Notes under the pieces: model-generated
Databases searched by the model: none
What the model was told of the DNA's origin: nothing
Seen by the model: the letters and a program-made list of their open reading frames with translations, nothing else
Made by a program: the position numbers and the translations under genes
Part shown: positions 41,563 to 52,692 of the stretch, in pieces
How positions within the stretch are numbered: the first letter of the stretch is position 1
Layout: the number at the start of each line of letters is the position of its first letter
Source: Apostichopus japonicus
Lineage: Eukaryota > Echinodermata > Holothuroidea > Aspidochirotida > Stichopodidae
DNA: 62,000 nt
Reading direction: 5' to 3'
Assembly: GCF_037975245.1 (NCBI RefSeq)
Contig: NC_092572.1
Location: forward strand, 26,454,989-26,516,988

Positions 41563-42807
41563 TACATATATACACATATATACATATATACACGGAGATA
41601 CATTCTATTTTAAGCTGAGGGTTTGCATGCAGCATCATCTTTTCACGACGCTAACATATTTGAGTACAAAATTATTTCCTAGCAACCAAACGATGAAAAC
41701 TCTCAGTTCCGCCTTTTTCTTTTTCTCCTTTTTCAAATTCTTTTCTGCAACAAAGAATATGTACATACACGGCCTATACTTATATCTAGAGACAGTTTCA
41801 CGGCGACTGTATGCCTTATGGTCTTGACGTATCTTAAATCAAATCTTTAATTGAAATTTATTTATTTGCTGCCTAAATCCATGAAATCCAATAGAGAATA
41901 TAAAAGATTTGCCTGCCGAAATAATCGACCAACTGACGAGAAATCACCTGCTACAGAGAGAGTTTTATTACGTCCGCCATTTTGCATCCAAGTCATATCG
42001 AACCTTCTGATCGGATACAGGTGTTTTAAGCGACTTCCCGTCAAACCACCATAAGGCATGCTTCGATGCTTTCACCATTCTATTTTCTTAGTCGGTTTTT
42101 TTTCTCTTTCTCCCTCTCCACCTCTCTGTTCTTTTCCTGCCTCTCTTTTCTCTCTCTCCACTTTCTCTTCTACGACTGCTTAAAGTTCACGTCTTATTTT
42201 CAGATTCTTTTTTTCTGAAGACGTTTGAATTTAGGAGGCGCTCTTCTCAAAATAACATGATGTGCGTCACGTGATTGTATGGAACTATTCAGCGAAAAGT
42301 TTTTGCTTTTTTGTTGTTGTTTTTTTTTTTACGAACTGGAGTAATGATAAACCGAGGTTATATGAAGTATGGAGGTTATGATATGGTTGTAAAGTTAAAA
42401 GTCCTCATTGGACATCTGATTTATTTTCCTTTTCAACTGGTTGTTATTTTGTCGTTATTTATTTATTAGCGCACAAACAAAACCCTATTTGATGTCATTA
42501 CCTATATTTATGAACTGCTTGAAACACGCTACTAACTAGCAGAAGAGGTATAGGCATATATAGCGAGCAGAGGTATTTTTGGAAGCTGCAGGAGATGGTA
42601 CTACTCCCGCCCTCCCCCATCCTCCCCCACCCTCCCCATTTTCATACTCTGTGTAAAGCTGTGACCCAGATTCCTATAAGCTGCATGTCACTTATAGCCA
42701 AATGAAGTGGGAGTGTTATGTTCTTCTTCACTAGGGGAGACGTTAACGTCCCCGTGGGGTGGGGGAGTGAGGGTAGGGTAGGGAAGGGTAAATAAAGATA
42801 CTCTTAC
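36365..42807 (-). other. Erg intron 2
   Basis: A 6.4-kb intron with no supported exon. It contains a GTAC-rich segment (36680-36880), a dispersed-repeat-like block ending TGGAACGCTCCTTTAAGGC (about 40440-40625), a TA/ACAC microsatellite (41528-41595) and a motif-bearing patch at 41930-42060. That patch has E-boxes, a YY1-like CCGCCATTTTG and a RUNX-like AAACCACC. Confidence 0.7.
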
Positions 42808-43438
42808 CTGCTGGTACTATGACTCTCTTGTCGTTTCCATCTGTGCTCGTATTTTCCTGTTGAGCTGCTCGATCCCCACTAGCTGCAGCCTGGGTCACCT
42901 GGCCGCTCATGTCCGTCCCATACTGCGGCGGCTGGCAAGGGTACGGCGGGGCAGCTTGTGTAGGTTCAGACATGGCGCCTCCCGCCATTGAACACGTGAC
43001 CTGTGGCCTGCTGACTACAGAGTTCTGCGTGGCTGCTGTGACAGGTCCCATGTTTTGTGGTCGTGGCTTTGTGACACTACAGTCCAGAGGCGACTCTGCG
43101 CCCATCCTTCCCCCTGGGTGGTGCTGTCCCATGGCGGGGCTGGGGGTGGTGGTGTCATGGCCGGAATGTGATGGATCTAATACTTCTTGCTTCATAATGG
43201 GTTGTTGCTGCTCCTGTTGGTAATTTGAATTCCAGCGGTTCGGGTTGTGTGGGCCTTGCTGGATCACAGGCTGGTGATCCTGTGACGTCACAGGCATGGA
43301 TTGTGACGTTTGTAGGGGGAGCACTTTACTTTTGTCATCGACAGAGGCGGCTTGGTGGGTGACTGGCTTGATGTCCTGGTTCATGTATTCGTTGTTTTGG
43401 AAGAGCGATTGGTGATCCTCGGAGACGAGGAGTGATTC
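42808..43438 (-). CDS. erg: Erg exon 2 (631 bp), long N-terminal Gln/Pro-rich region
   Basis: A 631-bp exon with acceptor TCTCTTATCCAATCAG (phase 0 in) and donor GCAG|GTAAGA (phase 1 out). It encodes residues 13-222. It opens ESLLVSEDHQSLF, matching EALSVVSEDQSLF of ERG. It contains a Gln-rich patch (NYQQEQQQ) and a psi-K-x-E sumoylation-type site IMKQE at 93-97 (IKME in ERG). It also has SPLDCSVTK (SPDECSVAK in ERG) and ends NDKRVIVPA, which continues into DP of the next exon (NERRVIVPADP in ERG). The region upstream of the Pointed domain is about 110 residues longer than in vertebrate ERG. The ORF runs into introns on both sides; those extensions are not part of the protein. Confidence 0.96.
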
Positions 43439-44043
43439 CTGATTGGATAAGAGAAAAGACAAAAATCGTGACGTCATCCCGTGAGAAAGCAATAGCAGAC
43501 ATCAATTGTGGGGGGATGTTAAAATATTATGAATAATATCAATATATGAAATACGCATGTTATGCAGATTTACAAAACAAGATGAAACTTTTATCTGATG
43601 TGCATGAAACACATAAGCTACATCAGTTTGAAGAAGAAAAAAAGCCAGCATAAGCTCCGCGCGCCCAAGGATGCATATTTGTCAAATTTAAACGTTAATA
43701 TTTGTCCAGCTTTTGACTTCAACTCCAGGAGCGGAGGGGCCTTGTGGGTGGGCACGAGCCCTCTCAGCTTTGTGAGAAAACCCTTAACAGTACTCCTTTT
43801 CATAAATAAGTTGTGTCCCTTTGGAAATAAAAAGTAGCCCTTCCTTTTTTTTGGAGGGGGATAAATATATATATATATAAACATATATAAGAAAGTGCCA
43901 TTTTGTTGAAAATCATTCAAATACTGGTCTTTGTAGTACACAGAAGTGCACAGAACATCCATTATGTTCGACTATGTTTAGCTGTCTTTATGGTTTGCCT
44001 ACAAACTGCCCCTCGGGTTGATGCACCCCTCCAGCATTAAACC

Positions 44044-44421
44044 CAGTGGCGGAGCGTCCATACTGTCAGGGGGTGATGCCCCTCCCCCCCCCCTGACGGA
44101 CTCAAATGGACTGCTGGCGCCCTTTTCAGCTTTTTACTTATTCGCGATTATTGATTTTTTATTGCGCTCTCATCTACCTATTGACATTTGTCACTGTTTG
44201 TTGGTGTAATTTTCTGACAAAATGCTCTAACAGCTATTTATTCTTCGTTTATCTGCAAATTAGCAAGGCCCGGAAAGGGTCATTTCGGGCGATCTAGGGA
44301 GTATCAAAAAATTTCTGTACGCTCCGCACCAACTTGTGGTGGCGCTCCGCTTAGATAGTGTCGAAAGCGCCCCTACAGAACATTCTCGCCCCCCTGACCA
44401 ATACCCCAAGCTCCGATACTG
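44044..44421. mobile_element. hAT-type MITE with perfect 8-bp TSD
   Basis: The 378-bp element starts CAGTGGCGGAGC and ends GCTCCGATACTG, giving terminal inverted repeats with 10 of 12 bases matching. It is flanked on both sides by the identical 8-mer ATTAAACC (44036-44043 and 44422-44429). An 8-bp duplication and CAGTG ends are typical of hAT transposons. No transposase is encoded. It lies in Erg intron 1. Confidence 0.85.
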
Positions 44422-44587
44422 ATTAAACCCTCTGTTTTGACATATATTAACGATAATATTTGTTGTACAATTATTATGTTGTAATCTGTACGTTATTTCG
44501 ATTAAGTTATTTGTCATCCCATTCAACCCCGTAACCTCATTACGAAGAAAAACACATCCAAATTAATCCTAAATACACAAACGCTAC

Positions 44588-44728
44588 CTCAACGGTTTGG
44601 AGGAAATCTATCACGTGGTCAGGTGAAACGTTTTCAAGTTTTGTTCTAAGACCCGTGTGAAGTTTCACCTGTCCACATGTACAACCATTTTGGTTGCAAA
44701 TCCTAACCCTATTTTGCGGAGATTCCAT
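44588..44728 (-). CDS. erg: Possible alternative first coding exon of Erg
   Basis: An ATG-initiated ORF of 47 codons (MESPQNRVRIC...DHVIDFLQTVE) sits in intron 1, with an in-frame stop just upstream of the ATG. If spliced after GAG at GTAGCG it is phase 0 and compatible with exon 2. The junction would then read TVE|ESLLVSEDHQSLF, which parallels TIKEALSVVSEDQSLF of ERG. The donor is weak (GTAGCG). An alternative donor CAG|GTGAAA inside it is also phase 0. A CRE, FOX/ETS motifs and a CCAAT motif lie just upstream. No transcript evidence is visible, so this is a candidate only. Confidence 0.3.
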
Positions 44729-44781
44729 TGGTCAGTACTTTAGCGGTCAGTTGACCTACGTCTAGGAGGGGTGTCAGTGGA

Positions 44782-44818
44782 GATGACGTCATCAAAGTAA
44801 ACATCCGGTTTACGGAAG
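44782..44818. promoter_or_regulatory. CRE plus FOX/ETS palindrome in Erg intron 1
   Basis: A perfect CRE palindrome GATGACGTCATC (44782-44793) is followed four bases later by GTAAACATCCGGTTTAC (44797-44813). That sequence holds two inverted FOX cores (GTAAAC and GTTTAC) with an ETS-type CCGGAT core between them. CGGAAG, another ETS core, follows at 44813-44818. FOX:ETS composites are typical of endothelial and mesodermal enhancers. It lies 50-90 bp upstream of the possible alternative first exon at 44588-44728, so it could be an enhancer or an internal promoter. Confidence 0.4.
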
Positions 44819-47143
44819 AACTCTTTACTTTCTTATATAAAGCAAATGTTAAGGGATATACAGTTTAACGAATTAGTCAGTTTTAGGCGGAAATCGATGA
44901 AGTGTGTAGATTATCTATCGAAGACGGCCAATAAACTGCATGACTTAACACATCCCCCAAGCTGGTATATGTCCATGTAATTGTTTACAATTTCCCAAAT
45001 TTTTGAAATAGTACCTTTTTTTGTTTCCTTATGGTATGAATAATTAATTAAATCGCTTCGGTTCTCGACAGTCCGTCACACAGACATGTTTTTATATAAA
45101 TATCAAAAACATTTAAAATACAAATTTGTAACAGAATTCCCAAAACAAATATTAGACTATTGTTTGTATCCGAAATTAATCACGATATATATCTTGCCAA
45201 GCTAGTCATCAAAATTGTGATGAAATATAAATATCGAATAAAATTGAAAAGAAAAATTATCGAGGTTAACTTAAAAAGTTGGTCAATTTCAATCAATTAA
45301 GAGGGAGTTAGCGCCCTTATAGTTTACAAACGAAACCCACACAAACCTCAACACACCTATACATACATACATACCCCTGAAAACGAAACTGAAACGAATG
45401 CCTCACCGCTATAAAATTGTTAATTGCGCAACATTTTAATGTCGAGTCAAACTGAATGTTTAGTTGACATTCAAAACGAAAGTTTAAACATCCAAATTAT
45501 CCCATAAAGATTCAACAAAGAACGATAAATGTTCCAGCGTGAAATGGAACAACAAAAGCCTAAAGAGTTCAAAAAGGGGGGTCAGGAAGACTAACCTCTA
45601 GAACCAATGTCCTAGTTTTTATGTTATAAAAAGTTACAGGTAATCTTACCCTCCAACCCCCCCCCCCCCACCCACCTTTACTCATTCTCTTAACCCATGG
45701 ATTTTTATCTATGGATATGCAAGTATACCTGGGAAGCAATTCTTGTAATAAATTAACAGTGCCAATCTTAAAAGTTTATTAGCTATGTGCTTTGAAGGAA
45801 AGTAGAAGAAATCGAATATCGGATGATAATAATTAAAAAAAAAGAGCCCAAAAATCAAGTTATGGTTTGATTCAAATTTAAGAATGTTATACGGATAGTT
45901 TACCTAGAAGATACAGCCATCGGCCAATTGGAGAGGAGATTAAAATTAAACAAAATATCTGGTGGCCGTGTTTACCACCCTTCCACACCCCCTGTCCCTC
46001 ACTTATTGCCCATTTACCTATTCAGAAAATTCTTCTTGTAAGATTAAAATTTCGTTGCGCCCACTTTTCTTTTAATTGAAATCCAAAAAGTTAAATACCT
46101 TGTGTGTTTTTAGTGTTAGACTGTTAAATACCAGAAAATAATTTCAATTTATAAATTTGGTTGTAGATATTTGGTATATATTTGGCAAGAATATGATGCG
46201 CATGCGTACCACCACTAAGCCACCCCCACACTTCCCCTCCTGTTGTTTAATATCGGTACTAACCTAACCACGTTTTTCTTGAAAATGAACAATTCACTGT
46301 AACTACGTAACTTTCCTTTATAGAAAAAAAAATTAAAAACCGAAAAATCAATTCAATTGATGAATACCGTTGTACACTGTATGTCTCCAGTACTTTTAAA
46401 TTATTATTAAAATAAAAAAACATTAAACTACATCGCGATGCGAAGTTACTTGTTTCAAAGTTTGAACTTCCAGATCACAAAAGAAGATATTCCTTATCTT
46501 TACTCGATATGAAAATTAATTTAAATCATTTTTTACAGACGCAATGGAACAGTACAGCGTTAAAAGTTCACCGTTCCGTGATTTGCAGTGAAAACGCATG
46601 TATAATGAGAATATTGCATGAAAGCAATACATAGTATGTCTTGAAAGTTACACATCAGAAACCATAACACATAATGAGCTTCATAAAAATATTCTTATGT
46701 AGAATTTAAATATTAGGTTGAATCGGAAATGAAATCACCAAAGAGTTAAAAAAAAAATCATGACTATTATGCCTGTTCACTAATAAAACTAACCATATTT
46801 AAATATCGTCAAAGCGACATAAAAATGGCTTAGATAGAAAAATAGCTAACCCACCCCTTTCCCTTCGCTACTCATAATGTCTTGTTAATACTTTTTACTT
46901 AACTTTGAACATGGCTCACATATTTGCTTTTTAATATATTTGTTAACATTTCCAGAATGACGTCACACAGGCGCTGCACCTGATTGGCAAATTTTTCGCT
47001 CTAACAAAAAACGACTTTTTTAATTTTAATTTTTATCATTCTTTTCTTGGATATCTTTTTTTGCGGCTAATTACGCATTTAACGACAAAAAAATAAGTTT
47101 GAATTAAAATATAAAATATGAAACAAAATTGAAAGTTACTCAC

Positions 47144-47179
47144 CGAGAGAACAAACTCTAAAGACTGATCTAGAATCAT
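47144..47179 (-). CDS. erg: Erg first coding exon (MILDQSLEFVLS)
   Basis: Twelve codons, MILDQSLEFVLS, end at a strong donor TCG|GTGAGT in phase 0, exactly what exon 2 requires. Joining gives MILDQSLEFVLS-ESLLVSEDHQSLF. Upstream on the minus strand there is a TATA-type box and a CCAAT box at suitable distances. The short 5' coding exon matches the plan of vertebrate ERG, where alternative short starts join the SEDQSLF exon. The exact transcription start and 5' UTR length cannot be read from sequence. Confidence 0.7.
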
Positions 47180-47274
47180 TGTAAACTAACGAATGGAATC
47201 CGAAAATGAAAATCGAAAGGTTTTAAATTAAATATGATTTGAAATATTCTACTTTCTATCCTGACGAAATACTC

Positions 47275-47310
47275 TCTATATAGTCCGGTTTCGCATTGGT
47301 CGCTATATAC
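47275..47310 (-). promoter_or_regulatory. Candidate core promoter of Erg exon 1
   Basis: On the minus strand there is ACCAATG (CCAAT box, 47294-47300) followed by CTATATAG (TATA box, 47276-47283), with a second TATATAG at 47303-47309. The TATA box lies about 100 bp 5' of the ATG at 47179, which would allow a start near 47245-47250 and a leader of about 65-70 bases. An inverted repeat TTCAGGTCC/GGACCTGAA (47378-47386 and 47410-47418) and a nearby TGACCC half-site lie further upstream. They could be a nuclear-receptor-type site. Confidence 0.45.
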
Positions 47311-48924
47311 AAGGTTGTTTCCCCTCTTATAGGTATGTTACGTACAAGACTAAATTAACTTTTGACAGGCTGACCCATTCAGGTCCACTTTGGTAACTCA
47401 AATAAATTCGGACCTGAAAATGTGTTTCATATCGATCGAACCAATGGGAACATTTTTCTTTTCTAAACTATCGACACACCTTTGATAAGCTAACTTAAAA
47501 TATCTGAGTTTAAATAGCTATTGTTATTTACACCCTTTTTGCCCCCTTGCGTTTCCCTTTGTTAATCACCGCCTTGTGTCCCCACATCGATAAACGCTCT
47601 TACGGCTTGCTGCGTGTGTTGCGATAAACGCTCGCGTGTAGAACGGAGATTGTGGGTTTATATATTGAAAGAATAATAACCTTGCGGTATACAAATAGCT
47701 GTTAATGTTAGTTAATTGTAGGGGTGTGTGAAATACAATAGGGGTGCAGAGAGTGGTTACCAAAGGAGGAAATGATAGTTTATGGGCTTGAAGAAGTTAG
47801 AGTATATCTGTAATTTGTGTATTGGAACATCGTCGAACGGGGAGAAAGGGGGTCCGTGGGAAACTTTCTGGTTGAATAAATGAGGAGTCAGTACACGTTA
47901 TAATATATTTCCGTTAAAAAAACGGTGGGGAGGGGGGACGGATAAAAAACAAATGATAACATAAAAAATTACCACTATTTATAGCATGTTTTAATGATAT
48001 GCATCACGGTCAAATTTAGTTAAAGATATGGATTGTAAAAGTCGTTTATACAAACTGACCATTGGAAGTAGAAGGATACAGATTGTCAAGAAAAAGTCTG
48101 TTTTTATTATAGAAAAGTATACACACTCCCCAATAGCAGAGATAGAGAGATAAGTTTGAGCCATTTTTGTCAATGAGAAGGAACAGGGGAGGGGAGGGGT
48201 TGTTGTAAGGAGAATTTGTTCTCTAGTTTTTCTGCTTGTCTTGTTTCACCGACGAGGAGATGGGGGAACATAAGGGCACGTGCCCCCCCCCCCTCCCCAA
48301 TTTTGTGAAACTCCAATGCAAAAATGCCGTCCTTAACTTTCAAAGTTAAAGTGTAGCCTTTTGGCACAAGACCCAACAACCAGCTGGAAATTAAGGGGGA
48401 AGAAAGGGGGAGAAGGGGGGAGGGGATGGGGAGGGAGGTGGGATGGGTGAGTGGTTGCTGCGGACAACCGATTGGTCTACAGTAGTTCCTTATAGATGGG
48501 TCTAAAGTATATATCAGGTTCGTATTTTTAGTTTTCAGCTGATTTTCACCACCTCGGGTGTAGAACATGTATAGGCTTTAATGGTAACCACACGTTATTA
48601 TATGTATAGGCTATGTTTTGAATGTGAAAAAAACATTGCATAGCATGCACAATAAGTATACGGGATATTTTTTAATTTATTTTTTAATTTATGTAAAAAA
48701 ATAATTGTTTACCTGTCGGTGAGGTAGGAGAGGGGAGGGCAGTAAAGAGGGAGAAGATGGGGGTTAAACGGAAGTTCGGGTTAAGCGATATACTTTTTTC
48801 AAGTTGATATCAGTTTTTCATTTTTAAAAGCCGGAATGAATATTAGAACCCTGCATTACTCAAATTGTTTGTATCATTTTCCGAAAATTGTTATAGATTT
48901 CTGAAAATGTCATCACGGCTGAGG

Positions 48925-49260
48925 TGCGCCTAATGTGCCATAAGTCCTGAATCGACATATGTCGAATTAAATTAACATATGTCGAATTAAATTAACATAT
49001 GTCGAATTAAATTGACAATTGTCAGTTTGTCGTGCTGTCATTGGACGACCAGGGTCACATTGTTGTTTTCTAACGCTCTGATTGGAAGAAATCGACATAC
49101 GTTATGTCGAATTAAATTGACATATGTAAGTTTCTCGTGGTCTTATTGGATGAAATAAACGCCTAATGAGCCATAAGTCCTGGAATCGACATATGTCGAA
49201 TTAAAAATCGACATATGTCGGTTTTTCGTTCTCTCACTGGACGATCATTGTCGCATGCTA
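48925..49260. repeat. Duplicated block with CGACATATGTCG palindromes
   Basis: ACATATGTCGAATTAAATT recurs three times at about 21-bp spacing (48955-49018). The larger phrase GCCTAATG(T/A)GCCATAAGTCCTG...CGACATATGTCGAATTA appears at about 48928 and again at about 49152. The palindrome CGACATATGTCG contains the E-box CATATG. Confidence 0.75.
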
Positions 49261-49275
49261 TTTTTTAGTGCTCTG

Positions 49276-49618
49276 ATTCCAGTAAATGTGATATGTAGCC
49301 TAAAGTTCCAGCGACAAGTAAATGTGACATATGTAGCCTATTCCAGCGATAAGTAAATGTGATATGTAGCCTCTTCCAGCGATAAGTAAATGTGATATGT
49401 AGCTTATTCCAGCGACAAGTAAATGTGATATGTAGCCCATTACAGCGACAAGTATATGTGATATGTAGCCTATTTCAGTGACAAGTAAATGTGATATGTA
49501 GCCTATTCCAGCGACAAGTAAATGTGATATATAGCTGATTCCAGCGACGAGTAAATGTGATATGTAGCCTAAAGTTCCAGCGACAAGTAAATGTGATATG
49601 TAGCCTACTCCAGGGACA
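49276..49618 (+). repeat. Minisatellite, ~33-bp unit, about 10 copies
   Basis: Unit about GCGACAAGTAAATGTGATAT followed by GTAGCCTATTCCA, about 10 copies with scattered substitutions. A length variant (CCTAAAGTTCCAG) occurs in the first and ninth copies, suggesting an eight-unit higher-order duplication. Confidence 0.9.
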
Positions 49619-50318
49619 AAATATTTTATTTAAACTTATGATTAGTGTGGGCGTACATTATTTGAAGGATGGGTGGGGTGAGGGTTGGGGTGGGAACAGA
49701 GAAGCGCATGCGTGGATAAGAGATTCCTACCGTTCTCCTCCCCAGCTGGTTGAACAAACCTAAAATATGCCCCCTTTCCATGGCCCCCTTTTGTTTTTGT
49801 AATGAACAAAAGTGTCATTTACTTATTGAAAGAGTGGTCTTTGGTTACGACATTAGAGAAAATGTATTTGAAAATTGCCTATTTGTTGAGAACACTTTAA
49901 AACATTGTAATATGAAAGTTTTATTTTGTTATTCCATTTAAATATGGTAATTGTGCGGTATAGGTTATCCAAATAACGCACACAGATGAGCCATTTTACA
50001 GGGACATATTGAAACGATTTTGTGCATGGTTTGCCCCCTAAAATCAAGGTCATATTTCCCACTACCCCTCGAATTTTGGACCCCTCCCCCACCCCCCAGA
50101 CTGATATTTTGGTAGGGTACGGGAACAGACGACAGCTGTTCCGTTTAATAATAAAAAGTTACAGCGCATAACCATTACGCAACATATTCTTAGTATATAT
50201 AGTGCGCAAAACACACAGCATATTTCGAAGAAGAAAAAATAGTATAATTTGTTTCTTTGCAGGAAAATGATAATATCAACAACAACAACAAAATCATATT
50301 ACATATACTATGACTTAC

Positions 50319-50369
50319 CACTGCATTTCTTGAGGTAGTTAAATAACCTGTTAATATCCCTTCTTTCAT
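50319..50369 (-). CDS. erg: Possible alternative distal first exon of Erg
   Basis: Seventeen codons (MKEGILTGYLTTSRNAV) end at a consensus donor GTG|GTAAGT in phase 0, compatible with exon 2. The frame stays open for ten codons upstream of the ATG, back to a TAA. No TATA box is evident. Vertebrate ERG has several alternative short N-termini, so a distal promoter here is plausible. A strong donor alone occurs by chance, so support is modest. Confidence 0.3.
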
Positions 50370-51888
50370 AACTTCAATATGGTACCGGACGAGGTCTTAT
50401 TGCACATTCCCGGGCCACACAAATTAATAATGAATTATTCAAAGTTATATCGTATTTCCACGAGTTGGCGAAGTATTAAATTCCCTTTTTCAAATTCATG
50501 AAACGTAATACCACCTCGTAGGTTCAAGGAGAAGATATACAAATTATGACATTCCAAGGAGTCATATCTCTCGGTATTAATAATGTGCACAGCGAAATCG
50601 AATAAATAACTTCACACATTTAATTCATGTATACGAGAATTATGCCACAGCACTTGGCAGTATATATGATATTAGCTATATACGTTGATTAAGTATAAAA
50701 GCTCGTTGCTTAACTTCTCGACATGAACAAAACCAATTTACGAATTAATTTATTAAGGATGTCCTGATTAGAGATATCTTAAGAGGTGAAAGGTCACTTA
50801 GTGCTTCGGCTTTCTTTAATCAACTTGGCACATCGTTTTGGCATGATAACGCACATGCAGTCAAGCCCATGCTATTCGGCGTGGCACATTTTCAATTGTT
50901 AAAGAGTAACACTTCTGCATATAGATATATATAGATAAAAATATATTCATATACAACATTTCTAAAGTAAAGGGATCAACTTGTCAAGATTTAAAAAATT
51001 ATCATAAGAGAGAAATTAAAAATTCTGTTGTGAAAAATGGCAAATTAGACGGTGATGAGAACATGCAGTACTTCGTAAAACAACCCCCCCCCCCCACTCC
51101 CCCAAACACACACAAATATCGCCCACGCATCACCCACCACTCCTTACCGTCACCAAATATCTCCTTCACCCGAAGGAAACGCCCTTAAGTAAGAAAAAAT
51201 CGTACTAAAACTATACAATTCATTTTGTAAAAGATTAATAACATTTCTCAAAAAACACAAGCTATAATTCAAAGATATCTCGGAGAAAAGTGCTCAGGCA
51301 TAAATATAAATAAGTAAAAATGGTGACCAGTTTTGCCATATAGCATATATGCATGAATGGTTATATATATTTGGGTATATAATGATTGTATGAAGTAACG
51401 CCGTACATTTTTTTTTTACTAATTTTTTTTTTTTATCACTGCGGCGATTGTTTACAAAGATTGAGCTCAAATAGATTATTTAAACTACCCTGGATGTCAG
51501 CTAGCGGAAGAAACCAATCTATTCTCGAAAAAAATACAGGTTTCATTTCGATCTGATCCGAGCTTGAGCCACAGTTTCTCATGGGAGGATGTTAAACGGA
51601 CCTGAATGGGGCGCTATACTTCAGACTCAATTTCCATTTCTTGTCCCATCTAGCGTTCCATAAAAACCCCTAAGTTTATATCAAGGGATGTTTTGATTTG
51701 AGTCATCATTGGTTTTCTTCCCCCCCCCCCCCCAAAAAAGGTATGAATAAAATCTTGATAAAGTCTTGATATTATCATCTTCTGCCTGATATTGACCATA
51801 AAACATATTATGATAATTCACCAATAAATTCACGAGCTCCTTCCCCGCCTCACCATAGCCCCTCCCCCGCTAGTTGGGTTGTAGGAGA

Positions 51889-52170
51889 GAGGCGCGTAGC
51901 CAGGAATTTGCCAAGGGAGGGGCGAAACTGTAGATTCGGCATTGAAAACTATCTAAGCGTAGCGCCACCATGAGTTGGCGCGAAGCGTACAAGAAAATTT
52001 TGGCTGAAAATGCCTCCCAGATCGCTGGAAATGGCACTTCCCAGGCCTTGTAAGTTGCATCTTAGCATTTTCTCTTTTGAAAATACTAGCGATATCATAA
52101 AAACATTAATTTAAAAAAAAAAAAAATATGCTCAAGGCTGCCCCCTTCGCCCCCCTTGGCTACGCGCCTG
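51889..52170. mobile_element. hAT-type MITE with perfect 8-bp TSD
   Basis: A 282-bp element with terminal inverted repeats GAGGCGCGTAGCCA and TGGCTACGCGCCTG (13 of 14 matching), bounded by identical 8-mers GTAGGAGA (51881-51888 and 52171-52178). Its interior (GCGCCACCATGAGTTGGCGCGAAGC..., GGCACTTCCCAGGCCTTG) is related to the complement of the interior of the 44044 element. The two therefore look like members of one family. Confidence 0.85.
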
Positions 52171-52386
52171 GTAGGAGACGTACACCACCCCCCATCCCCC
52201 ATCCCCACCACCACTCCACCTGCCCAATTCACCCACCATTTCAACCTCGCGCACAAATTCAAGGGTAGTTCAGCCGAGTGTTAATCCCTAATTAAAAGAC
52301 CTGATTAATTTGTCTAAATATGCTTCGGAATGCTCCATATGACGTCTACGATGGTTTACTGGGAAGGTGATCCCTGGATATCTTTA

Positions 52387-52692
52387 CAGGGGTCGGTTTC
52401 AACGACTCCTTGAGCACCCCAAAATCCTTTGTAAAATTATCGATCCGCTTCTGCACATACCATTGCTGGCCTGTGTATTATAATAATAATCATAATCATA
52501 ATCATAATCATAATAATAATCATAACAGACCACCAAGGGGAAGTTCAGGGTTCAGCTAGCCTTCGGCATAAAGTCGCAAAACTGTTTCAAATTGCAAACA
52601 GCGTTCCTCTCTACCAACACAGCGCTGACCCCCCCCCCCCCCCACACACACACCCTTATTCGTACCGACGCTTGTAAAGTCGACCCCTGTTC
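52387..52692. mobile_element. Possible short inverted-repeat element
   Basis: CAGGGGTCGGTTT at 52387 and AAAGTCGACCCCTG ending near 52690 are imperfect inverted repeats, and an (AATCAT)n-like microsatellite lies between them. No matching target-site duplication was seen. It could be a decayed DNA transposon fragment or coincidence. Confidence 0.3.

Larger units (their letters stand above)
43439..47143 (-). other. Erg intron 1 (relative to exon at 47144)
   Basis: A 3.7-kb intron holding the hAT-type MITE at 44044-44421, the candidate alternative exon at 44588-44728, and the CRE/FOX/ETS block. The remaining 44.9-47.1 kb is plain AT-rich sequence in which I see no structure beyond short C-runs. 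Confidence 0.7.

Noticed and set aside
42909-43223. 104-residue plus-strand ORF opposite exon 2
   Set aside because: Shadow of the conserved Erg exon on the other strand.
48170-48568. 132-residue minus-strand ORF
   Set aside because: G/C-run and Pro/Ser-rich reading of a repeat-like stretch with a GGGCACGTGCCC palindrome. No domain and no splice support.
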